From: Labilibaculum euxinicum
GTDB lineage: Bacteria > Bacteroidota > Bacteroidia > Bacteroidales > Marinifilaceae
Direction: 5' to 3'
Length of the DNA: 64,000 nucleotides
NCBI RefSeq assembly: GCF_009795715.1
Contig: NZ_WTCR01000010.1
Location: 124,001 to 188,000, forward strand
The position numbers and the translations under genes are program-made. The notes beneath the pieces were generated by a model. It worked only from the letters and a program-made list of their open reading frames with translations, did not search any database and was not told where the DNA came from. This document shows positions 52,519 to 60,667 of the stretch, in pieces (within the stretch, counting starts at the first letter, position 1; every line of letters starts with the position of its first letter).

Positions 52519-54432
52519 ATGGCCAAGTCTGAAAAAGAATTTTTAGATAAAATCAATTTTCCATCCGATCTGAAAAAGGTATCTGAAGACGACCTTATTC
52601 AGGTTTGCGAAGAATTGCGCCAGGAAATTATTGAAGAAGTTTCGTGTAATCCAGGGCATTTTGGTGCCAGTTTGGGTGTGGTAGAACTTACCGTTGCACT
52701 TCACTACGTACTAAATACTCCCTACGACAACCTGATTTGGGATGTGGGTCATCAGGCATACGGACATAAAATTCTTACCGGAAGAAAAGATGTTTTTCAT
52801 ACGAACAGAAAATACAAAGGAATAAGTGGTTTCCCTAACAGGAACGAAAGTGAATACGATACTTTTACTGTTGGACACTCCTCTACTTCGATTTCTGCCG
52901 CATTAGGAATGGCGACTGCTGCCCATCTAAACGGAGAGACCGATCGAAAAACAGTTGCTGTAATTGGTGATGGATCGATGACTGCCGGTCTGGCTTTTGA
53001 GGGATTAAACAATGCGGCCAACAATAATGCTGATTTACTGGTTATCCTAAACGATAACAATATGGCTATCGATCCTAATGTTGGAGGCTTAAACAACTAT
53101 TTGCTGGATATCACCACTTCTCAAACCTATAATAAAGTAAAGAATGATGTTTGGCGGTTTCTTGGGAAATTAAACCGGTTAAATCCAAATACTCAAAAAT
53201 TATTTCAGAAAGTAGAACAAGGAATCAAAACCATTCTGCTAAAACAAAGTAATATTTTTGAGGCTTTTAACTTTAGATATTTTGGACCTGTTGATGGTCA
53301 TGATGTGAATCACTTGGTGAAAATTTTGGGTGATTTACAAAAAATTCCCGGACCAAAACTTTTGCACGTTATTACAAAAAAAGGAAAAGGGTTTAAACTG
53401 GCAGAGCAGAATCAGACTTACTGGCATGCCCCAGGAATGTTCGACAAGGTAACAGGTGAAATTTTACAACCTGAATCAACGAGTCCGCAAGCACCAAAAT
53501 TTCAAGAAGTTTTTGGCAATACTTTGGTTGAACTGGCCGAAATGAATGATAAAATTGTTGGAATTACACCAGCAATGCCAACAGGCAGTTCATTAAATAT
53601 CATGATGGAAAAAATGCCCGATCGTGCATTTGATGTTGGGATTGCAGAACAGCACGCCGTTACTTTCTCGGGAGGATTGGCTGCAAAAGGAAAATTACCA
53701 TTCTGTGCCATTTACTCATCATTCATGCAAAGAGCTTACGATCAAGTGATTCATGATGTAGCTTTGCAAAATGTAAATGTTGTTTTCTGCCTGGATCGCG
53801 GTGGTATTGTTGGTGCCGATGGTGCAACTCATCACGGCGTTTACGATCTTGCATTTTTCAGATGCATTCCAAATATGACAATTGCTTCTCCTCTTGATGC
53901 TATTGAGTTGAGAAATTTGATGTTTACTGCCCAACAAGAAAATATGGGTCCTTTTTCTATTCGTTACCCTCGAGGTAAGGGTCGTATTCTTGATTGGCAA
54001 AAACCTTTTGAGATTCTTCCTGTTGGCAAAGGCCAAAAACTAAAAGACGGAAAAGATCTTGCAATTTTGTCGATTGGTGCCATTGGTGTGGAAGCTGTGG
54101 ATGCCATTGAAGAACTGGAAAAAGACGGCTATTCGATTGCCCATTACGACATGAGATATCTGAAACCTATTGATACCGGATTATTGCATGAGGTTCTTGG
54201 AAAGCACAATCAAATTATCACTCTTGAAGATGGGTGTATTATTGGCGGATTAGGTTCTGCAGTCATCGAGTTTGCGAATGATAATCATTATCAGGTAAGA
54301 GTAAAACGATTGGGTGTACCCGATAAGTGGGTAGAACAAGGTACTCAGCAGGAATTGTATCGTGAATGTGGATACGACAAATTGGGAATCATAGAATCAG
54401 TAACCGAAATTTTAGCCGAAACTGAGGGTTAA
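52519..54432 (+). CDS. dxs: 1-deoxy-D-xylulose-5-phosphate synthase
   Basis: The protein has 637 residues, typical for DXS. Thiamine diphosphate binding: GHVG-like [15 protein letters not shown] and the [20 protein letters not shown] motif. The transketolase C-terminal half contains [18 protein letters not shown] and [17 protein letters not shown] and [16 protein letters not shown]. It condenses pyruvate and glyceraldehyde 3-phosphate in the first step of the MEP isoprenoid pathway. Its stop codon overlaps that of a small converging gene. Confidence 0.98.
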   Translation: MAKSEKEFLDKINFPSDLKKVSEDDLIQVCEELRQEIIEEVSCNPGHFGASLGVVELTVALHYVLNTPYDNLIWDVGHQAYGHKILTGRKDVFHTNRKYKGISGFPNRNESEYDTFTVGHSSTSISAALGMATAAHLNGETDRKTVAVIGDGSMTAGLAFEGLNNAANNNADLLVILNDNNMAIDPNVGGLNNYLLDITTSQTYNKVKNDVWRFLGKLNRLNPNTQKLFQKVEQGIKTILLKQSNIFEAFNFRYFGPVDGHDVNHLVKILGDLQKIPGPKLLHVITKKGKGFKLAEQNQTYWHAPGMFDKVTGEILQPESTSPQAPKFQEVFGNTLVELAEMNDKIVGITPAMPTGSSLNIMMEKMPDRAFDVGIAEQHAVTFSGGLAAKGKLPFCAIYSSFMQRAYDQVIHDVALQNVNVVFCLDRGGIVGADGATHHGVYDLAFFRCIPNMTIASPLDAIELRNLMFTAQQENMGPFSIRYPRGKGRILDWQKPFEILPVGKGQKLKDGKDLAILSIGAIGVEAVDAIEELEKDGYSIAHYDMRYLKPIDTGLLHEVLGKHNQIITLEDGCIIGGLGSAVIEFANDNHYQVRVKRLGVPDKWVEQGTQQELYRECGYDKLGIIESVTEILAETEG

Positions 54433-54695
54433 TGATTATCTCTATATCCATCAGAATAAGGATCAAGCCCTTCGAAATCTCCTGTAAAAGAATCAATTCG
54501 GGCCTGAAGTTCCTGATTCATTTTAATTAGATAGATTGTGTCTTCGGTACGCAACTCCACAACATTTATTTTATCACCATTTGGTTTGGTAATACTGATC
54601 AAGTCATCTTCATAAATTCCATCGGGAAAGGTTTTTATCAGACGTTGAATCAACTCAATACCAATGCTTTTAAAGTCCTTAATTACTCTTTTCAT
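54429..54695 (-). CDS. Small conserved hypothetical protein
   Basis: The product has 88 residues from ATG 54695 ([20 protein letters not shown]). A frame start at 54722 adds nine residues. Coding features include [40 protein letters not shown] and a C-terminal acidic, glycine/aspartate run ([11 protein letters not shown]). It has no membrane segment or cysteine. I have no specific family. It converges with dxs, the two stop codons overlapping by four bases. Confidence 0.7.
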   Translation of the reverse strand: MKRVIKDFKSIGIELIQRLIKTFPDGIYEDDLISITKPNGDKINVVELRTEDTIYLIKMNQELQARIDSFTGDFEGLDPYSDGYRDNH

Positions 54696-55039
54696 CACAC
54701 ACTGATTAATAATCGATATCAATCTTTTTTCACATTCCCCTAAAACTGGTCCGGGCAGATAAGAGTTTCAAACAGAATCATTCCCTCTTTTATTACTGAT
54801 CTCAATTTAAGGAATTTAAGAGAATGAAAAAAAATATTCTCCGGAAAGAAGTCTATTTATATTTCCAATTTAATGGTACAAAATTGAAAATGAGAACGAA
54901 ATCAAGCTTCCCGAAACATCTTGGGTCGCACATAAATCGTTTTCGCTCAAATAAAAGTGAATTCTATACCCCAATACCAGCATTCCTAAATATTAAAAGC
55001 CTAGTTTTGCCGACTTATTCAAAATTTTGATGATAACAT
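54696..55039. other. Intergenic region before the SulP transporter
   Basis: About 344 bp. It contains one short frame (54824-55030) with no convincing coding signal, and the promoter box TAGTTTTG at 55002-55009. I see no other structured element. Confidence 0.55.
55002..55009 (+). promoter_or_regulatory. Promoter box upstream of the SulP transporter
   Basis: TAGTTTTG, 31 bp before the ATG; matches TAnnTTTG. No well-placed TTG element upstream. Confidence 0.4.
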
Positions 55040-56692
55040 ATGGTAGATTTTTTTAGAAAGAAAGCAGCAAATTCAAAAGATGATATATTATCCGGATTAA
55101 CCGTAGCTCTTGCGTTGGTACCAGAAGCGGTTGCCTTTGCCTTTGTGGCTGGTGTTGATCCTTTAGTTGGACTTTACGCTGCCTTTATGGTTGGTTTAAT
55201 TACTTCTGTTTTTGGTGGTCGCCCGGGAATGATATCCGGAGCTACCGGAGCCATGGCAGTTGTTTTGGTCAGCCTTGTAAAGGAAGGAAATGATCTGGGA
55301 ATGGCAATGGCTAATCCTGTTCAGGATATGGGTTTGAACTATTTGTTCGCAACAATAATTCTGGCAGGTGTTCTTCAATTTTTAGCCGGTGTTTTCAAGT
55401 TTGGTAAATTCGTCAGACTCATTCCCCACCCTGTTATGATGGGGTTTGTAAATGGTTTGGCAATTGTTATTTTCATGTCGCAGCTTGGGATGTTTCCACA
55501 GGTAATTAACTGGGATGCCATTTCTTTCTCAGACTACACCCTACATATAAACCGTGAAACTTTTTGGGCAGCAGATAAAGTTCTATATACGATGGTTGGT
55601 TTGGTAATTCTCACCATGAGTATCATGTATCTTCTTCCTAAAATTACAAGTAAAATACCTGCAGCTCTTGTTGCAATTTTAACTGTATCGGCCATTGTAA
55701 TATTTGGGAATCTTGATGTCAGCACTGTTGGATCATTTATTAGAGATGGCGGCGGTACTGGTCTTAAAGGTGGTTTGCCTTCTTTCCAGAGTCAATTGTT
55801 TGTAATGGTTCCTTTCAACTGGACTACCGTTGCATTTATTCTTCCTTATGCGGTAATTTTAGCAGCCATTGGTCTTATTGAGTCGCTAATGACTTTGAAT
55901 TTACTGGATGAAATTACCAACAGCCGTGGAAACGGAAACCGCGAATGTATGGCTCAGGGAGCTGCAAATATCGTTACCGGATTTTTCGGTGGAATGGGTG
56001 GATGTGCCATGATTGGTCAATCGCTGATTAATGTAAAATCGGGCGGACGAGGAAGACTATCAGGTATTATTGCTGCATCTACCTTATTGATATTTATTCT
56101 TTTTGCCTCTCCTTATATCGAAATGGTGCCAATCGCTGCACTTGTGGGAGTAATGTTTATGGTGGTTATCGGAACATTTGCCTGGTCAACCTTTAATGTA
56201 TTACTTAAAATACCAAAAGCCGATGCCTTTGTATTGGTTCTTGTATCCGGCCTAACTGTTATCTTCGATCTTGCCATTGCAGTACTGGTTGGTGTTATCG
56301 TAAGTGCTCTTGCTTTTTCCTGGGAAAATGCCCGTAGAATCCGTGCAAGAAGATCGTTTCGGGAAGATGGTACTAAAATATATGAAATCTGGGGACCTCT
56401 GTTTTTTGGTTCCATAACCACTTTCAATAACAAATTTGATGTCGAAAATGATCCTGAATCGGTAGAAATTGATTTTATCGAATCGCGTGTAGCCGACCAT
56501 TCGGGAATTGAAGCAATTAGTAATTTGGTTCAGAAGTATGAAAATGCCGGAAAAACCATTAAATTGAAACACTTAAGTGAAGACTGTATTACTTTACTGC
56601 AACGTGCCGATGATCACTTTAGAACCGTTATTTTGAGAGATATTGATGATCCGAGATACTATGTAGTGACCGATAAAGCGAAAATTGGATAA
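55040..56692 (+). CDS. SulP family anion transporter with STAS domain
   Basis: The protein has 550 residues. About ten to twelve membrane segments occupy residues 15-420. The SulP signature is DDILSGLTVALALVPEAVAFAF and GLYAAFMVGLITSVFGGRPGMISGATGAMAV, followed by RLIPHPVMMGFVNGLA. The C-terminal 120 residues are a STAS domain (IYEIWGPLFFGSIT ... RVADHSGIEAISNLV). SulP proteins move sulfate, bicarbonate or chloride; the substrate cannot be assigned. No carbonic anhydrase or sulfate-assimilation gene is adjacent. Confidence 0.92.
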   Translation: MVDFFRKKAANSKDDILSGLTVALALVPEAVAFAFVAGVDPLVGLYAAFMVGLITSVFGGRPGMISGATGAMAVVLVSLVKEGNDLGMAMANPVQDMGLNYLFATIILAGVLQFLAGVFKFGKFVRLIPHPVMMGFVNGLAIVIFMSQLGMFPQVINWDAISFSDYTLHINRETFWAADKVLYTMVGLVILTMSIMYLLPKITSKIPAALVAILTVSAIVIFGNLDVSTVGSFIRDGGGTGLKGGLPSFQSQLFVMVPFNWTTVAFILPYAVILAAIGLIESLMTLNLLDEITNSRGNGNRECMAQGAANIVTGFFGGMGGCAMIGQSLINVKSGGRGRLSGIIAASTLLIFILFASPYIEMVPIAALVGVMFMVVIGTFAWSTFNVLLKIPKADAFVLVLVSGLTVIFDLAIAVLVGVIVSALAFSWENARRIRARRSFREDGTKIYEIWGPLFFGSITTFNNKFDVENDPESVEIDFIESRVADHSGIEAISNLVQKYENAGKTIKLKHLSEDCITLLQRADDHFRTVILRDIDDPRYYVVTDKAKIG

Positions 56693-56710
56693 GCTCAAAA
56701 GATATTCGTG

Positions 56711-56739
56711 ATGGAAATTCGTTTCCATTGCTTTTTTTT
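56711..56739 (+). terminator. Intrinsic terminator of SulP with a TTCG tetraloop
   Basis: ATGGAAA and TTTCCAT form a perfect stem around TTCG, a very stable tetraloop, followed by TGC and eight Ts. Confidence 0.9.
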
Positions 56740-56766
56740 CACCTCCTTCCCACGTGGGAGGAGGTG
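56740..56766. repeat. GC-rich palindrome between two terminators
   Basis: CACCTCCTTCCCAC followed directly by GTGGGAGGAGGTG forms a near-perfect palindrome with one bulged T and a central CACGTG. Its GC content is much higher than the surroundings. It overlaps no gene and may act as an additional terminator stem or be a repeat relic. Confidence 0.6.
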
Positions 56767-56773
56767 TTTTGTA

Positions 56774-56804
56774 TAAAAAAGGGCTTGAATTTTCATCCAA
56801 GCCC
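56774..56804 (-). terminator. Intrinsic terminator of the C1 peptidase gene
   Basis: GGGCTTG and CAAGCCC form a 7 bp stem; the minus strand continues with six Ts just downstream of the stop codon at 56825. Confidence 0.8.
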
Positions 56805-56824
56805 ACTTCATTAGTATTTGGATT

Positions 56825-58021
56825 TTATTTCAATCCCAGTTTCTTGGCAATCTCGGTAGGAATCGCATCTTTATGCAATAGCAAACCAACGGTTTTGTAC
56901 TGTACAAATGCCTTCGATGCATAAAAATATCCATCGTAAGGATTGTTGTCGGTTCCCCACGAGTTTTTAATCAGGTAATACCTGTTCCCGTTTTGATCTT
57001 TCGCAGTACCCACCATGTGCATCAAATGATCTTCAGTCGATTCGTAATTATCAAACGCAGTTTGACGCATTTCCTGTGTTATTTCTTTTTCTTTCACAGG
57101 ATATTCTGTTCCGTATGCCGCTTTCTGATCCTTGCTCATTTTCTCCCATTTCGAAATTTCCGCATTATCCATGCTTTTTTCTTCGGTTTCGGGAACTACA
57201 GCCACACCTTTACGATATGCAAATCCATCTTCACTAACATCGCTTCCCCAGGCAAGACTGTATCCATTCTCAATGGCATTATCAACAACCTGCATCATTT
57301 CATCCATTGGTAAATTGTACACCTTACCCAACGACCAGTTATCCGGTCCTTCAAAAATAAAGCTTTCGTAAAACGGATGATGTGTATAGGAAGTAATTGT
57401 TACGTAATCGTCCATATTAAGGCCTTGTTCCTTTGCGAAAGACTTTGGTGTGTATTCTTTAGTATTGTACGTAAAAGTCTCTGGTATCTCACCTAAATAA
57501 GCATCTAAAATTCCATCAAAACCTTTCATCCAAACCGGAGTAATTTTTTTGTTCTTGTTTTTCACCACAGCATCAACATAGGCTTTCAAAACCTCATCCA
57601 TTTCGCCGTGCACCGGCATTGTTTCACCAAATGTATTTCCTGAGTAAGCCGATTGCGGAATCAGACCATATTTCTTCACCACATTTAAAGCATCCCAGCC
57701 TTCAGCTCCGGCAGAAAAACTTTTCATCCCGTGAAAACGGACATAATCCCTGGCACGTAAATGATAGTTACGGTTCACAATAAACATCTCCGAAAGATCC
57801 AATCCTCCTTTTCCCAACCGAATAATTTCCGATTCCAAAAATGAAATACTTGCAAAAGACCAACAAGTTCCGGATCGGTACTGATTTTTCACCGGCGTTG
57901 CTTTCAATTGCTTTTCAATAGTAAACTGATAGCTTTTCTTTACCTCTTCCTTTTTTTTAGCAGAAGATGTTTGAAACAGGCCAAATGCAAGAATGGCCGC
58001 AATTAAATATTTATTCTTCAT
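56825..58021 (-). CDS. C1 family (bleomycin hydrolase-like) cysteine peptidase, secreted
   Basis: The product has 398 residues from ATG 58021 (MKNKYLIAAILAFGLFQTSS), a signal peptide. A longer frame from 58174 is AT-rich and non-coding in character. The papain catalytic residues are visible: Gln46 and Cys53 in KNQYRSGTCWSFASISF, His in DHLMHMVGTAKDQ, and Asn in LIKNSWG. The large insert between Cys and His is typical of the C1B/bleomycin hydrolase group. The signal peptide places it outside the cytoplasm, unlike the cytosolic enzymes. It is divergent from a zinc peptidase. Confidence 0.9.
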   Translation of the reverse strand: MKNKYLIAAILAFGLFQTSSAKKKEEVKKSYQFTIEKQLKATPVKNQYRSGTCWSFASISFLESEIIRLGKGGLDLSEMFIVNRNYHLRARDYVRFHGMKSFSAGAEGWDALNVVKKYGLIPQSAYSGNTFGETMPVHGEMDEVLKAYVDAVVKNKNKKITPVWMKGFDGILDAYLGEIPETFTYNTKEYTPKSFAKEQGLNMDDYVTITSYTHHPFYESFIFEGPDNWSLGKVYNLPMDEMMQVVDNAIENGYSLAWGSDVSEDGFAYRKGVAVVPETEEKSMDNAEISKWEKMSKDQKAAYGTEYPVKEKEITQEMRQTAFDNYESTEDHLMHMVGTAKDQNGNRYYLIKNSWGTDNNPYDGYFYASKAFVQYKTVGLLLHKDAIPTEIAKKLGLK

Positions 58022-58067
58022 TTTTATAATTGTTAGCTTGTTTAAGTTAATTATTATCAGGTAAATC

Positions 58068-58097
58068 TTGATAAAACAATTCTTTGCTGTATTTTTG
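58068..58097 (+). promoter_or_regulatory. Promoter of the M49-like peptidase gene
   Basis: TTG at 58068-58070, a 19 bp spacer, then TATTTTTG at 58090-58097, an excellent match. The predicted start near 58104 gives a leader of about 96 nt. Confidence 0.65.
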
Positions 58098-58134
58098 ATT
58101 ATTAACAAAAAGATCATGCAATGTAAAAATAATT

Positions 58135-58151
58135 CAACAATTTTATTGTTG
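58135..58151. repeat. Inverted repeat CAACAAT-TTT-ATTGTTG between divergent peptidase genes
   Basis: Two 7 bp arms with a 3 bp gap, 48 bp upstream of the plus-strand ATG and inside its predicted leader. It lies in the shared divergent regulatory region and has operator-like symmetry. Confidence 0.45.
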
Positions 58152-58199
58152 GAAAAATCAAAACCAAACAACATTTTCTAACTTAAATATCACACAAAA

Positions 58200-59840
58200 A
58201 TGAAAAAAATCGCTTCAATTACACTGTTGCTGGCTATGAGTATAGGCTTTGTAGCTTGTAATGAGAAACCAGCCAAAAAAACTGAGGTTTCTCCAATACA
58301 AAAATTAGTAGATCAGTACGCTGAATTTGAACTTACAACAGACATCAGTAAACTAACTAAAAAAGAAAAGAAAATGCTTCCTATTTTAATGGAAGTTGCT
58401 GATATTATGGAAGAGTTATTCTGGAAAGATGCAATTGGAGACAAAGCGGAATTTTTAGGAGCACTTACTGATCCTGCTGCTGTTGCTTATTCAAAAATAA
58501 ATTACGGCCCTTGGGATCGTCTGAACGACAACCTGCCTTTTATAGACGGATTTGGGGCAAAACCTAAAGGTGCAAACTTCTATCCAGGCGACATGACTCA
58601 AGAAGAATTTGATGCCATTCCAGACGAAATGAAAACCGATTGGTATACAAAAATTGAACGTGACGAGAACGGAGAACTGAAAGTGGTTCCTTATCATGTT
58701 GTTTACAAAGAACAAATTAAAAAAGCTGCTGATTTGTTACTAAAAGCCTCAGAATTAGCTGAAGATGCTGGTCTGAAAAAATATCTTGAGCTACGTTCTA
58801 CGGCTCTTCTTACTGATGATTATCTGGCTTCTGATTTGGCTTGGATGGATATGAAAACCAACACGCTTGATTTCGTAGTTGGTCCTATCGAAACATACGA
58901 AGATGCTCTTTACGGATACAAAGCTTCTCATTCGGGTCAGATTTTGGTAAAAGACAAAGTTTGGAGCAAAAAATTATCAAAATTTGCTTCATTACTGCCA
59001 CGCCTGCAGGAAGGTCTTCCTGTTCCTGCCAAATACAAAGCAGAAAAAGCGAACGCCAACGCGGATATGAATGTTTACGATGTGATTTACTATGCCGGCG
59101 ATTGCAACGCGGGCAGCAAGAACATTGCTATTAACCTGCCAAACGATCCTCGTGTTCATGCTCAAAAAGGATCAAGAAAATTGCAGTTAAAAAATGCAAT
59201 GAAAGCTAAATTCGATAAGATTTTAGTTCCTATTTCTGATTTACTGATGGACGAAAGTCAACGCAAGAACGTAACTTTTGATGCTTTCTTCGAGAATGTA
59301 ATGTTTCACGAAGTAGCTCACGGTTTGGGTATTAAATACACTTTAAAAGATCATGAAAGCGTTCGCAAAGCATTGAAGGATACTTATACTTCTATTGAAG
59401 AAGGAAAAGCAGATATTCTTGGTTTGTACATGATTACACAAATGGCTGAATGGGGCGAACTCGATGCTGACAAGCTGATGGATAACTATGTTACTTTTAT
59501 GGCAGGTATTTTCCGTTCGGTACGTTTTGGTGCTGCCAGTGCTCACGGAAAAGCAAATATGATTCGTTTCTATTTCTTCGAAGAGCAAGGTGCCTTTACA
59601 AGAAATGCAGAAACAGGAACTTACAAAGTTGATTTCGGGAAAATGAAAGCTGCTATGAATGAATTGGGAAAACAAATTCTAATTGTTCAGGGTGATGGTG
59701 ACTATGAAGCGGCAAAACAAATGATTGCCGACAGAGGTTTTATTCGTGAAGATCTTCAGAAAGATTTAGATCGTATTAACAGTGCCGGTATTCCAAAAGA
59801 TGTTGTATTTAAACAGGGAATGAACGTATTGGGATTGTAA
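58200..59840 (+). CDS. M49 (dipeptidyl-peptidase III)-like zinc lipoprotein
   Basis: The protein has 546 residues. The signal ends in a lipobox (SIGFVAC followed by NEKPAKK). The zinc motif is VMFHEVAHGLGIKY, with HEVAH at residues 370-374, followed about 25 residues later by the second motif SIEEGKADILGLYMI at about 400. This HEXXH plus EExKAD layout matches dipeptidyl-peptidase III-family proteins, though classic DPP III has the hexapeptide HEXXGH; pentapeptide members are known. It should cleave dipeptides from peptides at the cell surface or periplasm. It is divergent from a secreted cysteine peptidase. Confidence 0.82.
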   Translation: MKKIASITLLLAMSIGFVACNEKPAKKTEVSPIQKLVDQYAEFELTTDISKLTKKEKKMLPILMEVADIMEELFWKDAIGDKAEFLGALTDPAAVAYSKINYGPWDRLNDNLPFIDGFGAKPKGANFYPGDMTQEEFDAIPDEMKTDWYTKIERDENGELKVVPYHVVYKEQIKKAADLLLKASELAEDAGLKKYLELRSTALLTDDYLASDLAWMDMKTNTLDFVVGPIETYEDALYGYKASHSGQILVKDKVWSKKLSKFASLLPRLQEGLPVPAKYKAEKANANADMNVYDVIYYAGDCNAGSKNIAINLPNDPRVHAQKGSRKLQLKNAMKAKFDKILVPISDLLMDESQRKNVTFDAFFENVMFHEVAHGLGIKYTLKDHESVRKALKDTYTSIEEGKADILGLYMITQMAEWGELDADKLMDNYVTFMAGIFRSVRFGAASAHGKANMIRFYFFEEQGAFTRNAETGTYKVDFGKMKAAMNELGKQILIVQGDGDYEAAKQMIADRGFIREDLQKDLDRINSAGIPKDVVFKQGMNVLGL

Positions 59841-59890
59841 ATAAATTAGTGTCAGCAGTTAGCGCTGAGACTATTTCGAGCTGAAAATAG

Positions 59891-59930
59891 AAAAAGAGGC
59901 AGAATCAAAATTGATTTTGCCTCTTTTGTT
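59891..59930 (+). terminator. Intrinsic terminator of the M49-like gene
   Basis: AAAAAGAGGCA and TGCCTCTTTT form the outer stem with inner ATCAA/TTGAT pairing, followed by T-rich sequence. Confidence 0.85.
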
Positions 59931-60093
59931 CCCTCTCAAAACACCTTCTGTAATCCCATTCCCCTTATTTCCTCCCTTTTGTAATTGTTAAAATATTAAT
60001 CTAATTTAGCGACTAAAAGACCCCTTTGTCTTTTTCTGGATTTTAATTTCTGTTATAATAAGTTTAAATAAGTACTAGCAATTCATAATATTT

Positions 60094-60534
60094 ATGCTCT
60101 CAAAAACTGCCGAATATGCGATTCGTGCACTGGTTTATATCCAGTTGCAAAACTGGAAAGAAAAACGTCCGGGATTTAAGGAAATAGCCAAAAATATAGA
60201 ATCACCTGAACATTTCACTGCAAAAATATTGCAGGTACTAACACGCTTCGATCTAATAAAAAGCTTGAAAGGAAGAAATGGCGGATTTTTCTTTGATAAA
60301 GAGCATGAAGATCTTCAACTCTATAAAATTATTACAGCAATTGATGGAGAAAAATCTTTTATCAGCTGTAGTTTTGGCTTTAAGAATTGTGATCATGAAA
60401 ACAAATGCCCTTTGCATGATGATTTTTCAGAATTAAGAAAAAATTATACTGTTCTTGTAAAAAAACGAACCATACAAAGTCTTGCAAAAAAAATCCTAAG
60501 CGGAGAAGCTGTTCTAACACAGAACATTAAATAG
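60094..60534 (+). CDS. Rrf2 family transcriptional regulator
   Basis: The protein has 146 residues, typical of the family. The winged helix opens MLSKTAEYAIRALVYIQLQN and continues FTAKILQVLTRFDLIKSLKG, RNGGFFFDKE. Cysteines 92, 99 and 105 (SCSFGFKNCDHENKCPLHD) form a C-x6-C-x5-C cluster similar to the three-cysteine Fe-S sites of IscR and NsrR, so it may bind an iron-sulfur cluster and sense oxygen or nitric oxide. This inference rests on the cysteines only. It precedes a two-component pair. Confidence 0.9.
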   Translation: MLSKTAEYAIRALVYIQLQNWKEKRPGFKEIAKNIESPEHFTAKILQVLTRFDLIKSLKGRNGGFFFDKEHEDLQLYKIITAIDGEKSFISCSFGFKNCDHENKCPLHDDFSELRKNYTVLVKKRTIQSLAKKILSGEAVLTQNIK

Positions 60535-60667
60535 ATATATTTCAGGCAATAAATCTGAAAATCCGAAACCATAAAGGTGCCCAAATTGGGTATTTTACAA
60601 CATAGCATATCATATTTAGCCTTTGTATCTTACCCTTCCTTTGAAACTGACCCGATATAACCATTTT

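Noticed and set aside
54824-55030. 68-codon plus-strand frame before SulP
   Set aside because: No recognisable features, and it ends just at the SulP promoter region; likely chance.
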